From Punica granatum (Eukaryota; Streptophyta; Magnoliopsida; Myrtales; Lythraceae): a stretch of DNA of 64,000 nucleotides. Below the pieces are notes generated by a model, which saw nothing but the letters and a program-made list of their open reading frames with translations, had not been told where the DNA came from and made no database searches. Positions 33,753 to 44,090 of the stretch are shown in pieces; the first letter of the stretch is position 1, and each line of letters starts with the position of its first letter. Position numbers and translations under genes: made by a program. The stretch is taken from assembly GCF_007655135.1 (NCBI RefSeq), contig NC_045132.1:14508001-14572000 (forward strand), read 5' to 3'.

Positions 33753-35365
33753 TGCTAGTTTCACGGGTCTACAGAAAAGTAGAAGGAGGAAAAATTCAAA
33801 ATTTCATAACCCTGAAACTAGATTCCAAGATCTACTAGAAGAATAAGAGTAGATAAAGTGTACCTAAAATATTTCAAATCGTTGATCGAGCGCTTCACAT
33901 GTGACGCCTCTACGGGTATCTACACCGACTTTCTCGACAGGTCTTCGATATCAGCGATACTAGCGGCCAATGCTAAAAGGAAACACCAGTGCAACACATA
34001 AAATTATTAGACTAATAGACTTATTCGAGTTGAACTATTCAAGCCGAATTTTCAAACTTTATACACATATATGTATATATATGCATACACAGATACATCT
34101 GTACATTGCCATATATCTACATATATATAAGCTTGGGGAGGGGGCATTTTGCATGTCCAACCGGTGTGGGATTCAAAATTGCGAGATCTTACAAAGCCAA
34201 GTGTAAGTCTAAGCGACATTAAACAAGTGGCCTATGTGTCTTCACATAATTAGCTCCAAGTGATTCCATAGAAAATAGCCACTTGACACACCATTAAATC
34301 TAATTAATCGGCAAATTTAATCCCATTAAAAATCCGATTAATCGGTCGCATCTTAAATCATCTAATCTCTATTAGACGGTTTTATTGTTTCAAAATTTCC
34401 AATCGATTTAGTCACCTTGTGTGACCTTGTAGGTTCCCGATTACGTTGATAGTAATATCGAATTCTCTATTTCCATATTACAAACAGTGAGTGGCATCTA
34501 GCAATGCATTGCTATTACTCAAGTAATCGAAAAGTCAATTTCTCGACAAACCTTATGATTTATGTTACCGTACAGTATAATCTATTTGTCCTCTTTATCT
34601 CTATTAAGCCTAAGATATGGTCGCTGTCATCCGCGTATGACTCAATCTCTCTTTCTTGGTTTATCGGGTAAGTCTATCAGAACAAATGAGCTTGATATCC
34701 CTATATCGACTCATTTGGGTGTATGCATACACTTTTAGACTCTTCCCACAAATGGCCATGAGATATCGCTCCCGTTACGTAGAATGGACAAATCTTATCT
34801 TAGTCACTCACATTCATCTCCATGTTCTGTGACATACCCAATAACTGTCTTTATAACCAGCTCGTTATAGTGGCGTTTCACAGCATCAAAGTATATGACA
34901 TTACATGTAGGAATCTATGGTGTCCTCAAGTCAAAGGACCACTGCACCATAGTCACTATAAAATCTGTTAATAACAATTATGTAACAACCAATGTAGATG
35001 GGTCAGTCCAATACACATTACTCCTAATGTATACCTGCGGTGTGACTCGATCTCTCCACATCCATGATTTGTGAGACTTGGTCATCAATTAACACCCACA
35101 TTAGTCTAACCGTATTATCGTCGTCCTAATTAACGATAATACCTCGACTAGGGACGTTTAGAAATAGTATTTAGTAATCATAAGATCTCACAATCAAGTC
35201 ACACTTAATACCTATTAAACCTACTATTCCAATGACATTATTGTGTAAAATTAATATTTAGCGCAATCTACACAATAATAGAAATGTCACGTATTATAAT
35301 AAAATACATGTCATATTACAGAGCTGATGATAGATCGCTTCTAGGACATACACTAATTCCCAACA
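33753..35365 (-). repeat. 5' LTR of copia element 3
   Basis: Starts TGCTAGTTTCACGGG and ends CACTAATTCCCAACA. Just left of it the minus strand reads TTAGTATCAAACCC, a degraded form of the TGGTATCAGAGCC primer-binding site. Confidence 0.9.
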
Positions 35366-35370
35366 GTCCA

Positions 35371-36416
35371 GGGCAGGATTGATGATGAGGTCCTGGTTGA
35401 AGTCCCCAAACGTAAAGCCTCTTTAAAACGCGAATATGGCTTTGCGAGTGGTCACTTCGGTCACTTCAGATGTGACACCAAAGAACCACTCATACCAAGC
35501 GCGAGGCGTCTCTCCATCCTTTTGCTCCATAATGAAGAGGTAGTTGACGTCCCTCTTAATCCTCTGATTCCTAGTGAACCTCTATATGAATAACTCCTAG
35601 AGCTGCTCGAAGTTAGCGATTGATCCGGTGGGCAAGTAGTAGAACTAATCTGTTGCCAAGCCATTCAAGGTTCCTAGGAAAAGTAGACACTTGATCTTTT
35701 CATCATAAGTTCTCCCGAACAGCGAAGTCACATGCCTGTGTATGTGGTCATTCGTATTGGTCTTGCCATCATAGGTGGTAATATGAGGAAAGGGGAAACC
35801 TTCGCTTTGCTTTGGTGGTCAAGATGTCCCGCAACAGGGGACTCTTATCATTAGCATTGAACAGAGAATCCATTATTTCTTCTTAGCCTTCGCGATGTGA
35901 TCCTGGATAATCTTATTGAGCTCTTCCACGGTCATCTGTAATTGGATAGGCACCGTGACATCTTTTGCAAGCGATGATTGCCTAGCCTGACGTGAATCAC
36001 TCTTCTTCTTCAGAGCCTTTCTCAATTTTTCAAGCGACTTGATACATTTCGATTGAGCCTGGCTTTCCTCATGTCCAGGCGGAACACTCCGCGAACCATG
36101 TACCCCTTTAAGGGCATTCCTCATTGCCTCCTGCATGACGGAGGACCATAGCTTTGACCTTCTCTTTGGTAACAGGAGGGAATGAATCCAACAATTCATG
36201 ATCAAGGTTGTCTTGAGGTTGCCTATCCAAGGGATCACCTTCAAGTGGAGCATCAATGAACGGTGGAGGATGATAACCACGGTCTTGAGGTTGTTGGGGA
36301 CGAAGAGGGGGCTAGACATCTCTGCCTTTATGTTGCTACTGATCTGAATTCCGTCCAATATCCCCACCATCTTCGCGATTGAGAGCCGAGTTAGCTTGAC
36401 TCTTGGTAAGAACCAT
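35371..36416 (-). pseudogene. Ty3/gypsy gag, interrupted
   Basis: On the minus strand a start at 36416 (MVLTKSQANSALNREDGGD) opens a Gag-like region. Further down, in shifting frames, come PHITTYDGKTNTNDHIHRHV, SLFGRTYDEKIKCLLFLGTL, NQRIKRDVNYLFIMEQKDGE, ARAWYEWFFGVTSEV-like residues and DLIINPALD. These follow the plant gypsy retrotransposon_gag domain. The reading is cut at 35371 by copia element 3. Several stops are present. A short continuation may lie just left of 27458 (minus strand) but could not be confirmed. Confidence 0.8.
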
Positions 36417-36477
36417 CTTGTCAATCTTCAAAACACGAACGATGACTCAAAACCATGAAAAGCACTAGCTTTACGTG

Positions 36478-36500
36478 TTGTTTCCCACAGACAGCACCAA
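36478..36500 (-). other. Primer-binding region of the gypsy element
   Basis: On the minus strand TTGGTGCTGTCTGTGGGAA directly follows the LTR end (GGTCCCAGCA). It is one or two transitions from the TTGGCGCCGTCTGTGGG seen at this place in many plant gypsy elements. Confidence 0.7.
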
Positions 36501-37013
36501 TGCTGGGACCATGAAAATTGAGACATAATCACGAGCAATCCATTTGCAAGTTGGTGTTGTAGAATCCTTGATCCACAAACCACGAACCAATCAAGAAAAC
36601 CCGCACAAAGGGAGATTAGGGATGGTTTATTGATTTTCCTCTCCGATGGTTAAGTCGGAATGAGTCTTATGTGCAATGAAAATAATGCAAAATGTCGATT
36701 AATCCTAAACATAGATACATAGCAAGTATTTAAAGAGAGTTTAGGGATAAATTATGTTACCACCTTTGGAGATATCTTTGATATTTTCTTGAATTTGCAT
36801 ATGGACGTAACAAGAAATATATCTCGTGATTGCTCGACTAATATGCAATCGAGCGGACTTAACAGATGGGCTTCGTGAGATGGACCTAGGCATGCGTTGC
36901 GCCTCGTAGCCATGGACTTCGCTGCACTTTGTTCTGTGTCGCTGGGCCTCTCAATAGTATTACCGGACTTTATGGGTCTAATCAGGTCAAGGCCCAAAAT
37001 CCAGTTCCCAACA
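36501..37013 (-). repeat. 5' LTR of the gypsy element
   Basis: Plus strand runs TGCTGGGACC ... GTTCCCAACA, so TG...CA on both strands with short inverted ends (TGTTGGGAAC / GGTCCCAGCA). About 513 bp. Its partner 3' LTR was not found, so the element is truncated to the left. Confidence 0.75.
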
Positions 37014-38018
37014 ATAATGTACCATAGTTCTATTTCAGATAGTGAAAATAGAACATACAGTAAACAGCACACATGTCGTCGACATGGAATTGAGAGATTG
37101 ATTTTTAGTAAATAGATTCCCATAAATCCTTTATTCTTTCTTCATTCTCTATTAGGCTAATTGTATTTCCCTTATTATTGAAATTAAACTAACTGCATTA
37201 GGAATGATATCTCTTGTCCATGTATTTTGTTTGTGGTTGTGATATGATCCCCCAACCTTGACAAGCGATTGAGCCAAATGCACAAAGAAGATCCGCCCAA
37301 GATGTCATGCATTAGTAATTTAGTATGGACCGCTACAACTCTAAGAGACAAACCTCTCACATGCACAAATATAAATATTGGTATGATGTTATTTATAACC
37401 TATATAATATGTCGTATTTATTATAGTATTTATTTGCATTTGAGGGTCTTATTTAGGGATGGACTGGGGGCAATCCCCCCAACCTTTTGACCCTAAAAAA
37501 TATATTCACATATTATGGTTTGACTTTTTATAAAAATTCTTATATTCACTGACCTAATCTTAAACAATTATCATTTTATGCGCCTCTTTAAAATGCTTGC
37601 CCTCCTTAGCCCAAATATCGTGCCGATCCCTGCTTAGTCAATCGCATCGTGACAACCTATAAAGATTTTGTGTCCCCGTCAATCAATCAATCCTACTTGC
37701 GGTGTCAACCTTTCGACCAAACAAAGAAAAGAATAAGAGAAGAAACAGCCATTCATGGTTATCCATAAATGAAGTTTGCGTCAACATGATAGAACCAAAT
37801 GCCTTTTCCTACGTGTTCAGCTTCAGTTTTTTCCACATGTATTTTCATGGACTGCCCCCCGTCCACCCCACAAATCACTTTCCAATTTATTCTATGCTCC
37901 AAAATAACACTTACTAGACAATATCCATGTCACCCATCCTAATCCACTTCAAATATTCCTGTATATTTAATCTCTGTCTAGTAATAATGTACTTATAATT
38001 AGCTCGACGGGCTTTGGT
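37014..38018. other. Intergenic DNA
   Basis: No gene is supported. The open frames at 37269-37490 and 37702-37917 have no recognised domain. Sequence is AT-rich without a clear repeat. Confidence 0.5.

Positions 38019-38063
<45 letters not shown>
38019..38063 (+). repeat. G homopolymer (45 nt)
   Basis: Forty-five G in a row, then CGGGCGGGGGCGGGTGGCGG. It is a strong G-quadruplex candidate on the plus strand. Real length is uncertain because such runs are error-prone. Confidence 0.85.
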
Positions 38064-38079
38064 CGGGCGGGGGCGGGTG

Positions 38080-38180
38080 GCGGCGGCTCTGCGTAGCGGA
38101 AGATTGAGATAGACTTTGCTAAATATATCTGTGAGCAAGCTTACGTAGGTATAGTCGTGTGGCCATGCCATCATGGACAT
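38080..38180 (-). pseudogene. Copia RNase H tail relic
   Basis: On the minus strand DYTYVSLLTDIFSKVYLNL resembles the end of copia RNase H (the family pattern is YV...QLADIFTK). The nucleotide phrase GCTAAATATATCTGTGAGCA is also similar to the matching place in copia elements 1 and 2. It sits directly beside the G homopolymer. Only ~100 bp are recognisable. Confidence 0.5.
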
Positions 38181-39749
38181 ATATAAATCTGCCTCTAAAT
38201 ATTTTTTTTGGTGAGATCACGAGGTGTTATCAATGAATAGATTAATATTGCTCGTAGTTCGGACGTGACTTAATTCTGATACAAGACGCTTTTAGTGAAT
38301 TTTGAAATCTTTCATTGTAGGTAAAACACATCATTGAAAACTCAGTTTATCGCTCAGTCATATCCCGGGTCTCTAACCATTAACTGATCGGAATGAATTT
38401 GTATGTGTAAAATGCAAATTTATCATTTTAATTTAATTTTTTTGCCGGTATTGATATCCGTCATATGATAATGGAGATGAAGAAAGCGCAAAATAAATAA
38501 ATAAATGAACAATTTCTTTGTAAATTAATGAGGTAAAGGGGAAATAAAAATGTCTGGTTTAATATGGCTTAAAAATAAATAATTTTGTATAAGAGTATGT
38601 TGTAATGGTTTTAGTTTAAAATCCGAGAACTCACATGGTGCAAGCATGCCATGGATCAGAGTATTTTTTTTCTTTTCCTGATAAACTCGATATAAATTCT
38701 TAGATTGTGAATAAGTAAACTCTAAATATTATTATTTATTTTTGTTCACTGCAAGAATAATTTTACTTCTCTTCAAATAAATGTGAATGGTTCGGTATCT
38801 TGCTTCACTTAAGAGCTTAATTTGATAAACACAAAGGTGCGGAAAATAAGTGGCAATTAACTTGTAAGAAAGGGGAAATTAGATGTGAAATACTATGATT
38901 AAATTGAAATGGGCTGATGATATTAATCAGTTACTGTTGCTGTTGTCGTTGCTGCGTGCATAGATAACCTATTTTTTGTTTTTGTTGTTTTTTTTTTCTC
39001 CTCCTCCTCAGATGGGCTTCAAAGTGGAACCCGACTTTCATTGGGCTTCCGTATAATCTCGAGCGGGCCGAATCAGTCAAACCAATTTCAGCTCCTGCTC
39101 GATTAACCAATTGGAGTTTAATTAACATTCAATTTAAGGAAAAGGGAAAATGAAATTGGGCATAAAGGTACGATAGTTGGGCATATAGAGAGGATAGCAT
39201 AAAAATAAATTTACTTCTCTCCAATTGGTATAGCCACCTTGTTTTGATCGATTATTGCTGATATTCTTCTCCACTTCCCTTAGTAATTTTTACCGGTAAA
39301 TTAAAGAACAAGACTAAGGTAAATAAAATACATAACGCTAAGAAGAAAATTGATCGAAAGAAGAGAATTAGGAGAAAATCGAAAAGCATAGGAAAAAGAG
39401 AATTAGAAAATCGAAAAGGCAGCAAAAGTTGAGGAACAAATTTTGATTTTCTTTAAATAAAAAATTGATAAATGGATGAAAACGGGGAAAAAGAACAATT
39501 AAAGGAACAGGACCAAAATAAACAATTATAAAGGAAAACGATTAAAACCAAAAAGCGCCAAAGTAATTAGATGGAAACTAATTAAAAACAAGACTAAAAT
39601 AAAAAAAAAAAGTATGCAAAGTTAGTAGACCAAAAGGATATGGAAGAAGAGTAAATAGGATTTGCTAAAAATATATCGTACTCCTTTCGCCTGCCCCTCA
39701 TTTCTCTCAATCCGGAGAGGGAGTAAGAAAAAGTATCACAAGGGAAGAC
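38181..39749. other. AT-rich intergenic DNA
   Basis: No gene recognised. A CTG/CAA-rich patch at 38930-39010 gives the open frame 38931-39128 (-), rich in Gln and Lys, not believed coding. Sequence 39300-39620 is A-rich with repeated GAAAATCGAAAA phrases. Confidence 0.5.
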
Positions 39750-39866
39750 TATAAATTTAGTATAAGAAAAAAAAAACGAAATAAAAGAGTATATAAGCTC
39801 CACTAATGAACATCGAATCCATAACATATTAGTTATGAGTCGGCATCTTGTATTGTGCCACTGTAG
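39750..39866 (-). repeat. SINE family A, diverged copy
   Basis: On the minus strand: a CACAATACAAGATGCCGACT head remnant, ATGGATTCGATGTTCATTAG (B-box core TTCGAT), then a tail ending TACTAAATTTATAGT. Block order agrees with the other copies but divergence is high. Confidence 0.45.
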
Positions 39867-40240
39867 TGAAACTCTTTTCTCGTCAAAAGTAATAATTACT
39901 TGCAGTCTTTGTAACAACTCATACATCTTCGGAAAGATCAACATTTTGAGCATTTGTACTAGAGATAGACTGAACGAAGGTCAAGTGAGGGCCCGTCCAC
40001 CTTTAACTTACCAATCTTTTATAAAAATTTGTATGTTTTATCCTTAATTTTATATTAGAATTCTTATATTCGGCCCTAACTTCTCCAACTAATATCTAAT
40101 TAATACTGCCTCAAAGATCTTACCCCTCTTACTTGAAATCCTGGGTCTGGCCATGCTCCCTATGGCCTACACGAAAGAGCTAAGTAATAAGGTTGATTGT
40201 ATCGATTACATATACATTATATTTAGATATTCTTCATTAA

Positions 40241-40685
40241 GGGGTTTGCAAAGGGGAAGAGTTTGGAGGATTATGAACGGCTAAGGAGGAGAATGTTTTG
40301 AGGCTATACAACAGTGTTCCAAACCTTATTTGATTAGAGATCATTTAAGGAGTTTGGAAGGATTTAACTAGAGTCTCTTATCATTTTGAATTTATTTTGG
40401 GGCCGAACCGTCAAATTATTATTATTTTAATAAAGAAATGCTTAAAAATATCATAAATTATTATTATTTTAATAAAGAAATGCATAAGGGGTTTGCAAAG
40501 GGGAGGAGTTTGGAGGATCATGAACAGCTAACGAGGAGAATGTTTTGAGAGCATACAAAAGTGTTTCAAAACCTTATTTGATTAGAGATGATTTAAGGAG
40601 ATTGGAGGATTTTGACCAGAGTTTTTTTTTTTATCATTTTGGATTTAGGGGCCGAACTGTCAAATTATTATATTTAATAAAGAAA
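40241..40685. repeat. Tandem repeat, ~247-bp unit, second unit interrupted
   Basis: Unit A starts at 40241 and unit B at 40488, each GGGGTTTGCAAAGGGGA. Both contain GAGTTTGGAGGAT, GAGAATGTTTTGAG, CCTTATTTGATTAGAGAT and GGGGCCGAAC, and end ATTTAATAAAGAAA or TTTTAATAAAGAAA. Unit B is broken at 40686 by a MITE and resumes at 41152 (TGTAGAAAAATCTCATAAA), matching unit A's TGCTTAAAAATATCATAAA. Confidence 0.85.
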
Positions 40686-41142
40686 TGGTAAATTACATTG
40701 GTGGTCCAAAAAATTTTAATAATGTATCAGGTTGGTTCAAAAAGTTTTTCTTTGCTACTTGATGGTACAAAATGTTTCAAAGTTATAACATGATAGTATA
40801 AACCGTCATCTCGCCATTAACGCCGTCAAGCCGACGCTGATGGTCCAAAACCGATTTTTGTGGGATGTTACATAATGTACAAAATGTTTTGACGTTGTAA
40901 CTTGATAGTACAAAATATTTTGAAGTTGTAACTTGATAGTACAATGTTTTACGTAAGTTACATGATGGTGTAAAATTTACAGTCTTGTAAAGGACGGCTT
41001 GACGGCGTCAATGACGAGATAACGGTTTATACTTCATGTTACAACATTGAAACATTTTGTACCATCAAGTAGCAAAAAAAAAACTTTTTGAACAAACCTG
41101 ATATATTATTAAAATTTTTTGGACCACCAATATAATTGACCC
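40686..41142. mobile_element. Long-TIR MITE, Mutator-like, copy 2
   Basis: Same family as 614-1144: left end GGTAAATTACATTGGTGG, right end CCACCAATATAATTGACCC, with shared arms (TGATGGTACAAAATGTTTCA; ACATTTTGTACCATCAA). The 9-bp flanks ATAAAGAAA (40677-40685) and ATAAAAAAA (41143-41151) differ by one base. The neighbouring tandem unit carries the uninterrupted site. It ends 375 bp upstream of the p31comet-like start codon. Confidence 0.88.
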
Positions 41143-41151
41143 ATAAAAAAA

Positions 41152-41326
41152 TGTAGAAAAATCTCATAAACTTATCAATTTGAAGAGTTTGATATTATGA
41201 CATTTGCAGGGATTTAGAGGTATTTCAATTCATTCAAAACCTTTATAAAATTTTCCTAAACAAAGTTTTAGAAGAGTTTACCTACTCCCTCCAAAAACCC
41301 GGACACCTCAATCTAAACATAGCGAA
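41152..41326. repeat. Continuation of the interrupted repeat, upstream of the p31comet-like gene
   Basis: Resumes the tandem unit and ends with CTCCCTCCAAAAACCCGG then CTAAACATAGCG. That terminal phrase reversed (CGCTATGTTTAGA) resembles the opening of the 10437 element. Only about 190 bp separate it from the coding start. Confidence 0.5.
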
Positions 41327-41430
41327 TTAACGTTAGGCTTTCGGTCTGGTTCGTGCAAAGCTTAAGAACCCGGTCTGTTTTACGGCTGGGCCAAAAACCG
41401 ACCATCCGGTACGGAACTTCAAGTGCGAAA

Positions 41431-41556
41431 ATGGCCGCCGCAGCAAACTCCATTCCCTCCTTCTCTGTGAATTTGAATTGCTGCCCAAGACCGAAGAAGA
41501 GGAGCCGGCGACGGAGATGGAAGTGGCAGAGATCGAGACGGCGGCAGAAACCATGA
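41431..41556 (+). other. Candidate overlapping upstream ORF
   Basis: The first ATG before the main start (41431) opens a 41-residue Arg-rich frame (MAAAANSIPSFSVNLNCCPR...) in another frame. It runs past the main ATG at 41517 and stops at 41554-41556. If in the mRNA it could reduce translation of the main protein. Alternatively transcription starts downstream of it. Confidence 0.4.
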
Positions 41557-44090
41557 GCATCTCCGTACTGTATCACCTAATCAACGACGTGCTAGGGTTC
41601 CTCCTCTACATGCATCAGCAGATCCCCTCGTCAGTGATCATCCCCCCCTCCTCCTCCATTCTCGCTCTTCCAGTTTCACCTTCCATGGATGAAACTTCTG
41701 CTGCCATTTTATTCCAAACTTTTTCCTCCCTCCAATTTTGATTTGCTTGCAGGCGGAACTTAATTGGGTTCGGTCCAATTTTGGTCTTCGATTGGGACTG
41801 GATTGTTGCTGCATTCTCCATACATTGCTTAATTAAGTCAAATTGTGTTAAAGATTGAAGCTTGAATGGTGTTCTTTTACAGCATGTTGCAGGACATCGG
41901 GGTCGAATTTGACATGCTGCAGAGTGCCTATACCCAGTTGGTATGTCACACCTCTGAACGAAAATTGTCTCTTAGCTTCATTTTGGCATGATGTTTTGCT
42001 ACCCTAAGTGAGTTCGGTTATAGGAGGCGGAGTTAGCAAGTACCGACCTGAAAGCTTCCATTCGAAGAAAGCATAATGGCAGATCGAGAGAGGTTAGGCA
42101 GGGAATCCGAAGACTTGAGAAGCTTGTTAATGCAGTTTCCAGTGCCCAGGTTGCCTTGAAACTGGTCCTTAGTGAATGTCCGGGCACCTCTGAAGTGATT
42201 CTGATTCTTGGAAGCAGTCCCTTGAGGCCTCAGTATGTTTATGAGCTGTGTTTTCTGCACGGGAATATATCTCTGAGTGGTTCTAGTGATTACTCTAAGT
42301 GCAGGGCGGCTGAGGTGCTCTCAAAGAGGGTAAGCTGAACTTCTGTTGGACCTTTTGACCTTTGCTTATTTTGCTGCTTTATTCGATGAATAGCTATTGG
42401 TGTTGAAATAGGCTATTCGAATGCTTATCTCAAAGGGGGTTGGCTCTAGGTCCTACCCAGGTATGCTCAAGAGGGCTTGCTTGGTCAATTGAAATTCTGT
42501 TCAAAGTGGGTGCTTCTTCAAGGTTGATTTCTTCTTCTAATAGGTTGTACAAAGCTGTTTATCTTCGTAAAAGCTCCTTCTTCTTTCAATCAGCCTCTGC
42601 ATTATCTTCCCAAGCGAGAGTTCAAGTACAATAAGAAGGTAACTTTCATGTAACGTATTGATATTGTTTGCCAACATTCTGTGGGTGGTAGATTTACGGT
42701 GAAAGAATTGGATGTGTTAGGTTCCTTTTCGCGAGCTGTTTCACTTCCTATCAATATTCCCGGAAATAACTGAGAATTAGCTCTCAATTTTGAACCTGCA
42801 CTAAACTGTGCCTCACCATTGAAGCTTTGGGCATAGCAAAATTATCCCACATGCATTGAAACTTAACAAATTATCTGCTCAACATTACTTTGCTTGATGT
42901 AGAATTGATTGGTAATTTAACTTATTTATCTGCTTAGAGTTTTCACTGCGCGTCACTATTCCCGAAAATAACTGAGAATTAGCTCTGAATATGAACCTGG
43001 CACTAATCTGTGCCTTGCCGTTGAAGCTTTGGACATAGCAAAATTATCCCGCTTCCATTGAAATTTAACAAATTATCTGCTCAACATACTCTGTTTGATG
43101 TAGAATTGATTGATAATTTAACTTTGTTATCTGCTTAGATTTTTCATTTTTCGCTTTTTTTTAATGTTTTTTGAATTAAAAGCATTGATCCTTTGGTATG
43201 TGAATGACTTTGCGCCTTTTTCTGCTACCTGTGTTACGCCTTCAACATCAGTTAGGTCTCCAAGTTCATGCCTTCATTAAAGCGCCTTTTTTAAGCAAAG
43301 TTTTGTTTCTTGATCTTTACCGTGGCTGCAGATTGTGCCATTTAGATTACGATTCAAGTGTCGAGCTCAAGATCAGGTGATGGATAAGTTGGATCATCAG
43401 TCTGAAACTGGCAGTTCTGAGTGTTTGGGAGATCACATATCAACTGATTTAATCTGGTAAGCCAGTGTTAATATTCTTGAACAGGGAGAAATTCCATCAT
43501 CGTTGTGGTTAGCTGCTGTACAGGGTCTCTCTTATTTGTAAATTCGGTTTGGACTAGAAAGAAAGTTGAGATTCATCTTTTGACTGTTTTCTTCTCTGTG
43601 AAGTGCTAAGGCTGCTAAGAGATGTTTGCGAATTTTCGAACTAAAATTTGCCTCATAATTAGTCTTTATCCTAGATTTATATTGGCTTGAACTAGATGAG
43701 TGATTATATCCAATCCGACGCTGACCTTTGATCATTCGGATGTTACCTCTCCCCTTTGGGCATCAAACCTTTTATAATGAAGGTTCATCTCCCTAGTATT
43801 GCTTTATTTTATTAAAACCATATTTCACAAAGTAATCTTGTCACAAACTCCGTACATTTTAGTGGATTATTTCATTTTAAATTTACTAGAATGAGGACCT
43901 TTAGAGCTCATCTCTAGTCCTTAAAACTTGCTCTTTTCTATTTGTATTAATCCATCATTATGCCACGAGTGTGGTTGTATAATTCCTTGATTCAGTAGGT
44001 CACACTAGTCTTATCTTTTCTGCTAACAGGTTTCAGTGTCGGCATGTTATCAAGGGCCTGGTGTCCAAGGCAACATTACCAGAAGAATGA
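41517..44090 (+). CDS. p31comet / MAD2L1-binding protein homologue
   Basis: Seven exons: 41517-41629, 41883-41940, 42024-42329, 42412-42460, 42544-42638, 43332-43456, 44030-44090. All junctions are GT-AG and keep frame, giving 268 residues. p31comet binds closed MAD2 (and other HORMA proteins) and with the AAA+ ATPase TRIP13/PCH2 silences the spindle checkpoint; the rice protein acts in meiosis. Matching features: LLYMHQQIPS (residues ~29-38, as in RQQLP of the human protein), SEVILILGSSPLRPQYVYEL (mid-protein, compare human LILLGGNALSPKEFYEL), and the end WFQCRHVIKGL (compare WFQAPVTFKGF). Start choice: 41517 is the first in-frame ATG; upstream codons are open but carry none. Intron 5 contains a 200-bp tandem duplication. 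Expression is probably constitutive and cell-cycle linked (inference). Confidence 0.88.
42755..43150. repeat. ~202-bp tandem duplication in intron 5 of the p31comet-like gene
   Basis: Copies begin at 42755 and 42957 (TATTCCCGGAAATAACTGAG and TATTCCCGAAAATAACTGAG). Both share AGAATTAGCTCT, TAGCAAAATTATCCC, TTAACAAATTATCTGCTCAA and TGATGTAGAATTGATTG. They differ by about one base in ten. Confidence 0.9.

Larger units (their letters stand above)
27463..35365 (-). mobile_element. Ty1/copia retrotransposon 3, long LTRs
   Basis: A 7.9-kb copia element on the minus strand. LTRs are about 1.62 kb (27463-29083 and 33753-35365), unusually long compared with the other two elements. Flanking GTCCG (27458-27462) and GTCCA (35366-35370) are a 5-bp target duplication with one change. 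gag, protease, integrase, RT and RNase H are all present but frameshifted. The LTRs differ by roughly one base in eight to ten over the part compared by eye, so it is old. It inserted into the gag region of a gypsy element (35371-37013). Confidence 0.93.
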
